A stretch of DNA of 64,000 bases from Algoriphagus sanaruensis (GCF_001593605.1 NZ_CP012836.1:2732501-2796500); one strand, 5' to 3'. Shown: positions 17,589 through 26,779, numbered from the stretch's first letter. The notes: generated by a model from the sequence alone, not told the origin. A program made the numbers and translations.

Positions 17589-19073
17589 TTATTTGTATTG
17601 GGCAGGCTGTCCAGGAGCCACAGAAGACTTTTGGATAAACTGTCTGATATCCTCATTGGAAGTCACTAAATCCTCTGCTCTTAGGTACATCATATGACCT
17701 GATCGATAGCCTTTGAAGAAAATACGGTCTTTCATTTTTCCATTCGGATCGATATGCCAGGTACTGTATTTGGCATTAAAGTAATCTGTACCTCCATCAA
17801 AATAACCTGACTGAACCATCAGATGCAGGTATGGATTCTGTCTCATGGCTGTACCTAGATCATATCCAGTAGTCTCATTGCTTCTATCCCAAGGGTTTAC
17901 TGGACCGAATAAATTATAGGTCAAATCTGTATTGTATTTCAAAACGTTTTTGGCATAGTAATTAAATGCCGGTGCAAATGCATGATTCCAACTTGTCAAG
18001 GCAGGGTCAAAATCATAACGCTCTCCACCTTCCATTCGATCAAATCCCTTATATCGGCTATCTAATCGACCGATGGTCATTCCATCTCGCTCTCGAAGCA
18101 GTTCCTTCCAGAAATAACTCGTAGGAACCATCAGATTATAATTAAGGATTGCTTCTTTTTTGAGACCAGAATAATAGGCCATTTTGGTGGCGATAGCCTC
18201 TCGTTCAGATTCAGATAAATTGCCTCCTTTAACCATTGCAGGAAGAATTTCATTCACTGCCATAGGTTCAACGATTGCTAAAATTTCATCCAAATCTTTG
18301 GCTTGAAGTTCTGCAGGTAGTGCTTTGTGATACCAAGCTGTAGCAGCATAGTAAGGCCAGTAGTTAGCCATTTTCACAGGTCCTTCTCGATCAATTCCCA
18401 TATCTGTAGGAGAAACCAGAATAACTCCGTTAAAATACATCCAATGGGAATTTTGCAATTGGGAAACTAAGCCCGCTACGCGTGTTGTGCCATAGCTTTC
18501 TCCAATCAAATATTTAGGAGATGACCATCTATTCTGACGAGTCACAAAGGTATTTACCCAATCTGCGAGGTATTTGATATCTGAGTTGATGCCAAAGAAA
18601 GTACTTCGTGGCGTATCTTCTTTCACAATTCTGGAATAGCCTGTATTGACAGGATCTACGTAAACGATATCCGCTACGTCCAAAATTGAATTTGGATTTG
18701 ATTTTACACCATGGGGCTGTACAGGGTATCCCTCATCGTCGATTTTCAAAATCACAGGGCCAGTATAAGCAAGGTGCATCCAAATCGAAGCAGAACCTGG
18801 ACCTCCATTAAAGCTAATGACAAGTGGTCTAGTTGTTTTATCCGTGATATCGGTGCGCTCATAATAGGTATAAAACAAGGAAGCAATTGGCTCTCCTTTG
18901 TCATCCCAAACTGGCTGGGTACCTGCAGTTGCCTTATAAGGAACACGTTTACCTTTAATGGTTACTTCGGAAGTGGTTTCCACTTTTGACTCCACTTCTA
19001 TTTTCCTTACTGTTTGTGCTGTGGCTAGCGTACAGGCCAGCATAACCACCAAGCTGATGTATAGTTTTTTCAT
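17589..19073 (-). CDS. S10-family serine carboxypeptidase-like protein
   Basis: A 494-residue secreted alpha/beta-hydrolase peptidase of family S10. The signal peptide ends at about TLATAQ (residue 20). The oxyanion-hole signature SFNGGPGSAS lies near residue 90, the nucleophile Ser193 in GESYG, and the acid and histidine are probably in GYFDGGTDY and RSGHMMY. YVDPVNTGYSR is also typical. It should act as an exo-carboxypeptidase in the periplasm or outside. It is probably monocistronic; the K+ channel gene upstream ends 83 nt before its start. Confidence 0.9.
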   Translation of the reverse strand: MKKLYISLVVMLACTLATAQTVRKIEVESKVETTSEVTIKGKRVPYKATAGTQPVWDDKGEPIASLFYTYYERTDITDKTTRPLVISFNGGPGSASIWMHLAYTGPVILKIDDEGYPVQPHGVKSNPNSILDVADIVYVDPVNTGYSRIVKEDTPRSTFFGINSDIKYLADWVNTFVTRQNRWSSPKYLIGESYGTTRVAGLVSQLQNSHWMYFNGVILVSPTDMGIDREGPVKMANYWPYYAATAWYHKALPAELQAKDLDEILAIVEPMAVNEILPAMVKGGNLSESEREAIATKMAYYSGLKKEAILNYNLMVPTSYFWKELLRERDGMTIGRLDSRYKGFDRMEGGERYDFDPALTSWNHAFAPAFNYYAKNVLKYNTDLTYNLFGPVNPWDRSNETTGYDLGTAMRQNPYLHLMVQSGYFDGGTDYFNAKYSTWHIDPNGKMKDRIFFKGYRSGHMMYLRAEDLVTSNEDIRQFIQKSSVAPGQPAQYK

Positions 19074-19156
19074 AGTTTACAGATTAAATCCAATTGAAAA
19101 GTAAGGAGAATGCATTCAAGTTATCACTTGATTTTACATCAGTGGAAACAGGAAAA

Positions 19157-19864
19157 TCAGCGGTGGGAAGAATAGCCAACCAACTTTGCAATGACTACGG
19201 CGGGATATAAAATTCCAACAGTGGATAGAAAAACCGAGACCATTTTAGAAAGGATATTGATAGGGACATAATCCCCAAATCCAACCGTGGTCAAAGACAC
19301 CAGGCTGAAATAAATGTAAATCGAAAAGTCCTCATCTGATCCAGTAAGCAATTGATCTTTGGGATTGATTTCAGTAGTTACAATCGAGCTGCCGATGGTT
19401 AATTGAATCAATTCAAAGGCGAATGCCCCCAAAATTGCCAAAAGCAAATACACATTTACAGCTCCAATCACTCGATATAGGTTTACCTCATTGTTTCTAA
19501 ACAATAAGCGAATGTTCATAAAGATGAATACCGCCATATTGATCAAGCCAAAGATTCGCTCCAATAAGTAAAATTCATAAGGCAAATCACTGAATCGCAA
19601 TATCCTCAATACAATTTGAGTCAAGAATAAAGAACTTGTGATCAAAATCAAGCCTTGATTATTCGAAGACCAAATCCCTGTGAAGAATAAGAAAATGAAT
19701 ACCAAATTGACATAGACCATGTCGATATGCCCATATTCAATCAATACAGGTAAGACAAAAGCCGTAAATACCAGGACCACCAAGAGTAAGAGAAAACTGA
19801 TATCATTCAACCAATAATCGTTGAAATGTTTGATAATCCGCTTGACTCTGAAGGAATAAGGCAT
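19157..19864 (-). CDS. Potassium channel, six-helix with TVGFGD filter
   Basis: A 235-residue inner-membrane protein with about six hydrophobic helices (roughly residues 22-42, 50-68, 72-92, 100-118, 132-156, 205-228) and a re-entrant pore loop whose filter reads TTVGFGDY. This matches an Ion_trans_2-type K+ channel with a degenerate voltage-sensor-like region: basic residues are few in the fourth helix, so voltage gating is doubtful. No RCK or cyclic-nucleotide domain follows. It starts 14 nt after the PhzF gene ends, so the DinB-PhzF-channel genes may form one transcript. Confidence 0.83.
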   Translation of the reverse strand: MPYSFRVKRIIKHFNDYWLNDISFLLLLVVLVFTAFVLPVLIEYGHIDMVYVNLVFIFLFFTGIWSSNNQGLILITSSLFLTQIVLRILRFSDLPYEFYLLERIFGLINMAVFIFMNIRLLFRNNEVNLYRVIGAVNVYLLLAILGAFAFELIQLTIGSSIVTTEINPKDQLLTGSDEDFSIYIYFSLVSLTTVGFGDYVPINILSKMVSVFLSTVGILYPAVVIAKLVGYSSHR

Positions 19865-19878
19865 GAGTAATTTGAGTT

Positions 19879-20676
19879 TTAAAGTTGAATGGTTCCAGTC
19901 AGTACTTCTACAGCATTTCCTTTCAGAAAAACACGATCATCATGCTTCTCAATTTCTAAACTACCTCCTCTACGACTTGCCTGATACGCTTTAAGATGAA
20001 TCTTTCCGGTTTTTTGATTCCAATAATCCATAAGCGCACAATGCGCAAAACCTGTCACTGGATCTTCCGGTACTCCTACATTTGGACCAAAAAACCGACT
20101 GACAATGTCAAATTCTCCTGTTCCTGCGGCGGTGATAATGATACCTTCCTCCGAATTTTCAGCAATTATTCCAAAGTCCGGAATGACAGATCGTACATCA
20201 TCTTCCGATTCTAATTCTAAAATCCAATTTTTCCGAAGCTGAGCAGCTTGAATCACTTTTTTTCCAAAAAACTCAATCGAAAACTTAGGGTGGACATCCA
20301 AATAGGTAGGTAATAAAGGGAAATCCATCGTAATCCCTTGATCATCTGCTCTTACTCGAAGTTCTCCACTTCGGGTTTGAAAACGCATCAATTCGCCAGG
20401 ATTTACCCATCCTGATCGAAGCATCCAAAACGAGCTAGCTAAGGTAGCATGACCACAAAGGTCTATTTCAAGAGTCGGAGTAAACCACCTTAAGTTAAAT
20501 TCACCAGGATTAGAAGACCGGAGAACAAATGCAGTTTCACTCAGATTCATCTCTGAGGCGATCTGTTGCATCAGCTCCTTAGGCAACTCCTCCTCCAAAA
20601 GGCAAACTCCTGCTGGATTTCCCCCAAATGTCTTTTTTGTAAAAGCATCAACTACCGTGATTGGGATCTTTTTCAT
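19879..20676 (-). CDS. PhzF-family isomerase-like protein
   Basis: A 265-residue protein of the PhzF/DAP-epimerase fold. The opening VDAFTKKTFGGNPAGVCLL and the catalytic-glutamate motif LSETAFV are diagnostic, as is LCGHATLAS and the second-domain DPVTGFAHCAL. It most likely catalyses an isomerisation by acid/base chemistry; no phenazine genes are present, so the name does not imply phenazine production. ATG at 20676 is preferred over the in-frame TTG just before it; with it the start overlaps the DinB-like stop by one base (TGATG), indicating coupled translation. Confidence 0.88.
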   Translation of the reverse strand: MKKIPITVVDAFTKKTFGGNPAGVCLLEEELPKELMQQIASEMNLSETAFVLRSSNPGEFNLRWFTPTLEIDLCGHATLASSFWMLRSGWVNPGELMRFQTRSGELRVRADDQGITMDFPLLPTYLDVHPKFSIEFFGKKVIQAAQLRKNWILELESEDDVRSVIPDFGIIAENSEEGIIITAAGTGEFDIVSRFFGPNVGVPEDPVTGFAHCALMDYWNQKTGKIHLKAYQASRRGGSLEIEKHDDRVFLKGNAVEVLTGTIQL

Positions 20677-21191
20677 CAATATCTTTCCTTAAATAGGTTC
20701 ATGTGATGGATAAAATGACCTGGTATTATCCAGAGTAAAGCCCGAACTGATATCGGATTTCCACTTGCTATTCCTTTATTTTCCAAAACCTCAGCAGAGA
20801 GTGTTTTCACAAAACTTAGAATTGCTTTTCGTTGAAATTCAAAATCTTCTAATAAATCATCCAGTGATACTTGTCCGAATTTCCCATTTTCGACGTAGGG
20901 ATTTTGATCAAATCCAGGAAGAGGATTTTGATCTCCTCTTGCAAAACAAAGTGCCCGAAAAGTCATGATTCGCTCAGTATCGATGATATGTCCTAGGACT
21001 TCTTTTGGCGACCACTTTCCAACCTCATATCCTTGATTTTCCCAACCTTCTGGCTTGGATTTAAATAAGGCCTTAAGTTCCTCTATTTGCTCATTAAGGA
21101 GGCTCACATAATTTTCATTACCTAGTTTGGAAATATAGGTTTCATAAAAATCAGCATATTCCCCTTTCTGGGGCTTTGCAAGGGTGTTCAT
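20676..21191 (-). CDS. DinB-superfamily protein (DinB_2)
   Basis: A 171-residue four-helix-bundle protein of the DinB/YfiT metal-binding superfamily. The helix LGHIIDTERIMTFRALCFARGD and the C-terminal GHFIHHMNLFKER provide the three histidines that bind a divalent metal. Members act as thiol-dependent transferases or hydrolases with low-molecular-weight thiols (bacillithiol in several groups), but the activity of this one is unknown. It is coupled to the PhzF gene by a TGATG overlap and divergent from the M28 peptidase gene. Confidence 0.82.
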   Translation of the reverse strand: MNTLAKPQKGEYADFYETYISKLGNENYVSLLNEQIEELKALFKSKPEGWENQGYEVGKWSPKEVLGHIIDTERIMTFRALCFARGDQNPLPGFDQNPYVENGKFGQVSLDDLLEDFEFQRKAILSFVKTLSAEVLENKGIASGNPISVRALLWIIPGHFIHHMNLFKERY

Positions 21192-21257
21192 GTAATTGTT
21201 TATTTGGGTGTTTGAAGTAAGACCTAAATTTAGCCAAGCATTTAAATCAAATATAAC

Positions 21258-22604
21258 ATGCGTAAAATTTTATTCACCCTTTCGCTTTCCTGGCTATCAA
21301 TGATGGCATTTTCCCAACAAGCGATTATTCGAAATTCATCCATCGATCAGATGGTCCATCAGGTTTCTTCAGACTCCTTGAAGAAATACATCTATGAACT
21401 ATCTTCCTTTGAATCTCGGCATACCTTAAACACAGACGCCGAAAAAGGCATGCTTGCTGCACAAGCTTATGTACTATCCAGATTCAAGGAATTTGCGAAA
21501 AGTTCTGAAGGAAGAATGACCGCTGAGATCCAAGAATTCATCACTCCTGGAGATGGAAGACGTATTACCCAAGACTCAAAAGTTGCCAATGTAGTCGCCA
21601 CCTTAAAAGGCACAGATCCAAATGATCCTAGAATCTTCGTGATTTCCGGCCACCTAGATTCAAGAAACAGAGATGTCATGGATGCAGAAGGCATCGCACC
21701 TGGAGCCAATGATGATGGAAGTGGTGTCGCCTTAGTGATGGAATTGGCTCGGGTGATGGCCAAAGAAAAATTCGCTGCAACGCTTCTATTTGTTGCATTT
21801 ACTGGAGAGGAACAGGGATTAAAAGGAGCCACCTATTTGGCGGACAGAGCAAAAGAAGAAGGCTGGAAAATAGAAGCGGTATTAAACAATGACATCGTCG
21901 GGAATTCAAATTCTTCCGAAACCCTAATCAGCAATAATACGGTCATGCGAGTATTTTCAGAGAGTATTCCGTTAGCAGAAGACGAAAGGGCTGCATCCAT
22001 TCGGAGATACACCAACTCCGATAATGACAGCCGATCTAGACAATTGGCCCGATATATCAAGGAAATTGGAGAACGTTATGTAGATCAAATGGAGGTAAAA
22101 TTGATTTACAGAAGTGATCGGTTTTTACGAGGAGGAGACCAAACGCCGTTTATGCGAAATGGATTTACTGCAGTAAGAATGTCTGAGATGAATGAAAATT
22201 TCCTTCATCAACATGAAAATGTACGAGTGGAAAATGGCATTCAGTATGGCGATCTTCCAGAATTTATGGATTTTGAATATTTGAGAAAGGTTTCTGCAGT
22301 AAATATTGCCTCTGCTGCCTCATTGGCAAATGCTCCAAGTATGCCTCAAGAAGTCCAAATTGACGTGAGAGGCTTATCTAATAAGTCAACCTTGCTGTGG
22401 AAGGCACCTGAATTTGGGAAGGTAAAAGGGTACTATGTACTCATGAGAGAAACCTCTTCGCCTATGTGGGAAAAGAAGTTTTTCACTACAGAAACCACCT
22501 TGACCCTACCTTATAGCAAGGATAATTATTTCTTTGCGGTTCAAGCGGTTAGTCCAACTGAAGAAGAAAGTTTAGCTGCTTTTCCAAGTCCATTAACACG
22601 TTAA
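21258..22604 (+). CDS. M28-family zinc aminopeptidase with C-terminal Fn3-like domain
   Basis: A secreted 448-residue peptidase. The signal peptide ends near MMAFSQ (about residue 20). Zinc-ligand motifs are ISGHLDSRN, GANDDGSGVA and AFTGEEQGLKGA, with the bridging Asp and catalytic Glu pair present, and LNNDIVGN further on. Residues 365-448 form a small beta domain (LLWKAPEFGKVKGYYVLMRE) resembling fibronectin type III, probably for substrate or surface contact. It likely trims peptides outside the cytoplasm for nutrition. It stands alone; stacked inverted repeats follow it before the ferritin gene. Confidence 0.9.
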   Translation: MRKILFTLSLSWLSMMAFSQQAIIRNSSIDQMVHQVSSDSLKKYIYELSSFESRHTLNTDAEKGMLAAQAYVLSRFKEFAKSSEGRMTAEIQEFITPGDGRRITQDSKVANVVATLKGTDPNDPRIFVISGHLDSRNRDVMDAEGIAPGANDDGSGVALVMELARVMAKEKFAATLLFVAFTGEEQGLKGATYLADRAKEEGWKIEAVLNNDIVGNSNSSETLISNNTVMRVFSESIPLAEDERAASIRRYTNSDNDSRSRQLARYIKEIGERYVDQMEVKLIYRSDRFLRGGDQTPFMRNGFTAVRMSEMNENFLHQHENVRVENGIQYGDLPEFMDFEYLRKVSAVNIASAASLANAPSMPQEVQIDVRGLSNKSTLLWKAPEFGKVKGYYVLMRETSSPMWEKKFFTTETTLTLPYSKDNYFFAVQAVSPTEEESLAAFPSPLTR

Positions 22605-22704
22605 AATTTCGACTTAAACCAATTCTAAATTGGGCAAATCCTGACCTGACAGGAATCATTTCAAGTTCAACTAGTGTTATCATATCAAATAATCTTTTAG
22701 AACT
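22605..22704. other. Intergenic inverted repeats upstream of ferritin gene
   Basis: A 6-3-6 palindrome, CCAATT-CTA-AATTGG (22619-22633), is followed by TCCTG/CAGGA arms (22639-22654). There is no T-run, so these are poor intrinsic terminators; they could be operator sites for the ferritin gene or mRNA-end structures of the M28 gene. The sequence does not decide between these. Confidence 0.35.
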
Positions 22705-23247
22705 ATGAAACAGAAAGAAATCGTAACGCTACAGCGTTCCCTACTGCCAGATACTGAGACTTTACTCAACCAGCAAATCGAAATGGAGGGCAAATCATCG
22801 GCGTATTATTTGTCCATGGCCTCTTGGTGTCATATGATGGGTTATGCAAATGCTGCGAAATATTTGTACACCCATGCTGATGAGGAACGAATGCATATGA
22901 TGAAGTTATTTCACTATGTCAATGAGGCTGGAGGTCACGCCATTCAGCCAGAAATCACAGGCATTCGACATAATTTCAATTCACTAAGAGAAGTGTTTGA
23001 ATTGATTTTAGAACATGAAATCAAAGTCACCAAATCCATCAATAACATTGTAGACCATGCCTTTGGCGTAAAGGATTTTGCAACATTCAGCTTTATGCAA
23101 TGGTATGTAACCGAACAACGTGAGGAGGAGACCATGTCTAGACGAGCACTTGAGCTATTTGAAATTATTGGTGAAGAAGGCATCGGCTTATGGACCATCG
23201 ATCAGGAATTGGGAAAACTGCATGCCGCTGCGCATAGTGGTGAATAA
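22705..23247 (+). CDS. Ferritin (non-haem)
   Basis: A 180-residue bacterial ferritin (FtnA type) that oxidises and stores iron in a 24-subunit shell. Ferroxidase-centre residues are visible: Glu in QIEMEGKSSAYY, the ExxH pair in ADEERMHMMKL, and Glu in EHEIKVTKSI and EQREEETM. No haem-binding Met pattern of bacterioferritin is obvious. The length is normal for the family. It has its own transcription unit: inverted repeats upstream and a strong terminator 20 nt downstream. Confidence 0.93.
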   Translation: MKQKEIVTLQRSLLPDTETLLNQQIEMEGKSSAYYLSMASWCHMMGYANAAKYLYTHADEERMHMMKLFHYVNEAGGHAIQPEITGIRHNFNSLREVFELILEHEIKVTKSINNIVDHAFGVKDFATFSFMQWYVTEQREEETMSRRALELFEIIGEEGIGLWTIDQELGKLHAAAHSGE

Positions 23248-23268
23248 GTGTTTTGCAATTTTATATCG

Positions 23269-23298
23269 AAAGCGTCTTCAATGAAGACGCTTTTTTTA
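23269..23298 (+). terminator. Intrinsic terminator after ferritin gene
   Basis: Arms AAAGCGTCTTCA (23269-23280) and TGAAGACGCTTT (23282-23293) around a single unpaired base (so the effective loop is larger), then a T-run. Confidence 0.87.
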
Positions 23299-23445
23299 TT
23301 TGATCATTTTATTAAATAATAAATCCATATTTCAGTTTTTATTTGATAATTCTAATATTTTTTATAAAAATTACTAATACAAATCCAAGTTGCTACATCA
23401 TTTAGTTAATGCAATGATTCAATGGAAAATCCTTAGTGAGGATCT

Positions 23446-23508
23446 ATGCAAAAAATGAAATCGCAACCAAACCCTAAGATGATTCCTTCTTTTGATTTTA
23501 TTTTATGA
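23446..23508 (+). CDS. Possible 20-codon upstream ORF (leader) of the HTH regulator
   Basis: A short ORF of 20 codons (first residues MQKMKSQPNP) starts at ATG 23446 after a purine-rich GAGG and ends with TGA at 23506-23508, overlapping the regulator ATG by 3 nt (ATGA). A small hairpin, ATCCT/AGGAT (23429-23443), precedes it. It may be a coupled leader or pure chance; no composition or homology evidence is available. Confidence 0.2.
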   Translation: MQKMKSQPNPKMIPSFDFIL

Positions 23509-24518
23509 CGCTTCCTGCTACTAATTCTCAATCAAAATTCTTTCTAAGTTTAAAATCGACAATTCCATCGTATGCCTCCTTGGTGGATGAAATAGCAGAA
23601 ACTTTACAAGTAAGTATAGATAGTGCTTATCGAAGGATTCGTGGTGAAAAGCTCCTGGATTTTGACGAGATCAAACTGATTTGTCAGCGATTTAATATCT
23701 CGATGGATCAGTTTTTAAGTTTAGAAACTAATGCCATTTTATTTCATGGTAAAATTCATAACAATACTGAAGGAGCCTTTCATGAATGGATGAAAGATGT
23801 TTTGGATCAATTGAATTTGGTAAACAGTTTTTCTAAAAAACATGTGTACTTCTTGGTGAAAGATATGCCGCCATTTCACCATTATTACCACCCGCTTCTT
23901 GCCAGTTTTAAATTTTTCTTTTGGATGAAATCCATTTTGTATTTCGATAGTCTTAAAAATGAAACTTTCAGTGTAGACAAAAACTTCTTTGCTCCTTATC
24001 AGGAGATCACTCAACAAATTTTAAAAGTTTACAATAAGGTCCCTACTTCAGAAATCTGGAATGAAGAAGGTCTTCACACCACTTTGCGTCAGATTGAAGT
24101 TTACTACGACATGGGATTTATTCCCTCCTCAAAAACCGTAAAAGAATTATACAACTGTGTTTTAGAAGTCATTGATCATTTGGAAATAATGGCTGAAACT
24201 GGTCGTAAATGCATGTTTGGTCAACAGCCCAAACCAGATGCAGCAGAATACAGATTGTATGTCAATGAAATAGTCCTGGGGGACAATACCTTTATGGCCG
24301 AAATCGGTGATAACAAAATCACTTATCTCAATCACAGTGTCATCTATTTTGTAGGGTCAAAAGACAAAAAGTTTAACGAATCCATGTTCAAGAATCTTGA
24401 TAACCTGATGAAAAAGTCAACCTTGATCAGCGGAACTAGTGAAAAAGACCGAAAACAATTTTTCAATAAACTTCGAAAGAAAGTACACTCAAAAATTGCG
24501 CTTTTAGAAGATTTGTAA
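23505..24518 (+). CDS. HTH-domain protein, uncharacterised Bacteroidota regulator
   Basis: A 337-residue cytosolic protein. Residues 22-70 form a XRE/BetR-like helix-turn-helix (VDEIAETLQVSIDSAYRRIRGEKLLDFDEIKLICQRFNISMDQFL). The remaining 260 residues are mostly helical and aromatic, of a type found fused to such HTH domains in Cytophagales regulators; I know no assigned ligand. Lysine-rich C-terminal residues may aid nucleic-acid contact. It is monocistronic after an AT-rich 200-nt leader region. The DNA-binding role is well supported; the regulon is unknown. Confidence 0.7.
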   Translation: MTLPATNSQSKFFLSLKSTIPSYASLVDEIAETLQVSIDSAYRRIRGEKLLDFDEIKLICQRFNISMDQFLSLETNAILFHGKIHNNTEGAFHEWMKDVLDQLNLVNSFSKKHVYFLVKDMPPFHHYYHPLLASFKFFFWMKSILYFDSLKNETFSVDKNFFAPYQEITQQILKVYNKVPTSEIWNEEGLHTTLRQIEVYYDMGFIPSSKTVKELYNCVLEVIDHLEIMAETGRKCMFGQQPKPDAAEYRLYVNEIVLGDNTFMAEIGDNKITYLNHSVIYFVGSKDKKFNESMFKNLDNLMKKSTLISGTSEKDRKQFFNKLRKKVHSKIALLEDL

Positions 24519-24575
24519 CCGATCAAAGAGAATAGTAAGTTGTGTATCTGAACTCATTTGTTCTATCTTTCTTAC

Positions 24576-25661
24576 ATGAAATCTCAGTACCTGATCCTAT
24601 TTATCCTTGGAAGTATTTATTTCACCTTAAGCTGTACTTCCAAACCTCAAAAAACGGAGCAACCCATTTCAGAAGTAAGCTCAATTGTAGAATTTACTGA
24701 CTCTGAACCGCCAGTAAAGGAATCTGGAATGGTTTGGATTCCTGGAGGGAAATTTCAAATGGGGTCAAATGATCCCGAAGCCTATGACTATGAAAAGCCT
24801 GCGGTTGAGGTTCAAGTAAAAGGGTTTTGGATGGATGTTAATGAAATCACTAACGCTGATTTTGAGCGATTTGTCAAAGCTACAGGATACATTACATTGG
24901 CAGAGAGGCCTGTGGATTGGGAAGAATTAAAAAAGCAATTGCCTCCAAATACCCCCAAACCTGACGATTCTTTGCTTTTACCCGGTTCTTTGGTCTTTTC
25001 TCCCCCATCCTATCAAGTTCCGACAGAGGATATCAATCTGTGGTGGAAATGGGTTACAGGCGCAAATTGGCGACATCCTGAAGGACCAGACTCAAATTTA
25101 AGTGGCAGAGAAAATCACCCAGTAGTTCACATTGCATACGATGATGCCTTGGCCTTTGCTGAATGGGTGGGCAAAAGGCTTCCCACTGAATTTGAATGGG
25201 AATTTGCTGCACGAGGCGGCGTGAATGGGAGAAGATTCGCATGGGGAGATGAATTAACTCCAGACGGAATTCACCTTGCCAACACATTTCAGGGAACTTT
25301 TCCTCATAAAAATTTAGGAGAAGATGGATTTGAAGGAACTTCCCCGGTTGGTTCTTTTGCTCCCAATCCTTTTGGTCTTTATGATATGATAGGAAATGTT
25401 TGGGAATTAACTTCCGATTGGTATGACGCACTTAAATATGCACGTATTGCAGGTAAAGCTCCAAAACTGGATGCGGGAATGAACCCATGCTACAATCCTA
25501 ACAACCCATTTGCCCAAGAACGGGTAATCAAAGGAGGTTCATTTCTTTGTGCAGCAAATTACTGCGTAAACTACCGACCTTCGGCTCGTCAAGGACAGGC
25601 ATTTGACTCGGGCACCTCAAATGTTGGGTTTAGATTGGTAAAAGATCCTATATCAGAATAG
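24576..25661 (+). CDS. Formylglycine-generating-enzyme-like (SUMF1) lipoprotein
   Basis: A 361-residue SUMF1-domain protein. Residues 1-20 are a lipoprotein signal with lipobox TLSC. The domain begins at GMVWIPGGKFQMGS and ends with the FGE signature GGSFLCAANYC, then NVGFRLV. Both cysteines that correspond to the catalytic pair of aerobic FGE (spacing C-x4-C) are kept, unlike in many SUMF1 proteins with structural roles such as the gliding proteins GldJ/GldK. It would oxidise a sulfatase cysteine to formylglycine, but no sulfatase is in this window. The ATG at 24576 is chosen over a TTG at 24558. It is followed after 11 nt by a lipase gene. Confidence 0.85.
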   Translation: MKSQYLILFILGSIYFTLSCTSKPQKTEQPISEVSSIVEFTDSEPPVKESGMVWIPGGKFQMGSNDPEAYDYEKPAVEVQVKGFWMDVNEITNADFERFVKATGYITLAERPVDWEELKKQLPPNTPKPDDSLLLPGSLVFSPPSYQVPTEDINLWWKWVTGANWRHPEGPDSNLSGRENHPVVHIAYDDALAFAEWVGKRLPTEFEWEFAARGGVNGRRFAWGDELTPDGIHLANTFQGTFPHKNLGEDGFEGTSPVGSFAPNPFGLYDMIGNVWELTSDWYDALKYARIAGKAPKLDAGMNPCYNPNNPFAQERVIKGGSFLCAANYCVNYRPSARQGQAFDSGTSNVGFRLVKDPISE

Positions 25662-25672
25662 GTAAAGAGGAT

Positions 25673-26779
25673 ATGCAAAGATTTTTCTGGTTAGCAGTAT
25701 TAGTGATCACCTTCTTGACAATGGACTCTTTTGCTCAATTGTCTCCTGGTTTTTCTGCAAAAGAATATGCCGACTTTTTAGGGATTACAGCTGCTCCAGT
25801 TCAAGACACGGCATTTACAAACGGGATTCCAAAGAATCCAAGTCTGGTTAAAATTTATGAATCCCCCATCGTAGGCTTAGAAAACAAATGGTATCTGTGG
25901 GTAGATCAAGAGAAAAAAAAGGCTTGGTTGAATATAAGAGGTACTGCTAACACTCCCACTTCTTGGCTTGCAAACTTCTATGCCGCCATGATTCCTGCGA
26001 AAGGAACGCTTCAAATCAGAGATGATTATCGATTCGACTATACCTTAAGCCCAGATCCTAAAGCCGCAGTCCATGTTGGTTGGACCTTGGCAACCGGTGC
26101 ATTAGCAGAAACCTTGATCCCGAAAATGGATTCACTTTACGGATCAGGTTATCGCGACTTTATCATTTCAGGCCATAGTCAAGGTGGTGCTATCGCCTAC
26201 TTAATGACCGCATATATTAATTATTTAAAGTCTCAAGGTCGTTGGACTGACCCCATCCGAATAAAAACTTATTGTAGTGCTGCCCCCAAGCCAGGAAATT
26301 TATTTTTTGCCTACCATTACGAATTCCTAACCCAAGGCGGATGGGCTTTTAACGTTGTCAATGCAGCAGATTGGGTACCTGAAGTCCCGTTTTCAATTCA
26401 AACGATTCAAGATTTTAATTCCACCAATCCATTTACAGATGCTTCGGAATTCATTAAAAAACAGAAGTTTCCTCAGCGTTTGATTTTTAAAAAGGTTTAC
26501 AATCGACTAAATAAACCGACTCGGAATGCCCAGCGGAATTTTGAAAAGTATTTGGGCTTTTATGCTGGAAAGCAAGTAAAAAAGACCTTACCTAGTTACC
26601 AATCCCCCATTTACAGCCCAAGTAATCACTTTACCAGAGCCGGTAACTTTATCGTATTGCAGCCTAATATCGAATATTGGAAACGATATCCTGAGGAAAA
26701 AGAAAAGGTCTTCAAACACCATGGTTTGAGACCTTATTATTTCCTACTTAAAGCCCAATTTGAGGAAGACCTTAAATAA
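25673..26779 (+). CDS. Exported class 3 lipase-family protein
   Basis: A 368-residue alpha/beta hydrolase of the lipase class 3 (fungal-lipase-like) family. The signal peptide ends at about DSFAQ (residue 22). The nucleophile elbow is GHSQGG, preceded by the long region typical of the family (VHVGWTLATGALAETLIPKMDSLYG) and followed by KTYCSAAPKPGN and an acid/His region NAADWVPEVPF. It is probably translated with the FGE-like gene upstream (gap 11 nt). Its 3' end overlaps the convergent acyltransferase gene by 8 nt. Lipid-ester hydrolysis is the family role; the actual substrate is unknown. Confidence 0.82.
   Translation: MQRFFWLAVLVITFLTMDSFAQLSPGFSAKEYADFLGITAAPVQDTAFTNGIPKNPSLVKIYESPIVGLENKWYLWVDQEKKKAWLNIRGTANTPTSWLANFYAAMIPAKGTLQIRDDYRFDYTLSPDPKAAVHVGWTLATGALAETLIPKMDSLYGSGYRDFIISGHSQGGAIAYLMTAYINYLKSQGRWTDPIRIKTYCSAAPKPGNLFFAYHYEFLTQGGWAFNVVNAADWVPEVPFSIQTIQDFNSTNPFTDASEFIKKQKFPQRLIFKKVYNRLNKPTRNAQRNFEKYLGFYAGKQVKKTLPSYQSPIYSPSNHFTRAGNFIVLQPNIEYWKRYPEEKEKVFKHHGLRPYYFLLKAQFEEDLK

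Noticed and set aside
19879..20676. PhzF-like gene as evidence of phenazine biosynthesis.
   Set aside because: No other phenazine gene is present; the fold is a widespread isomerase type.
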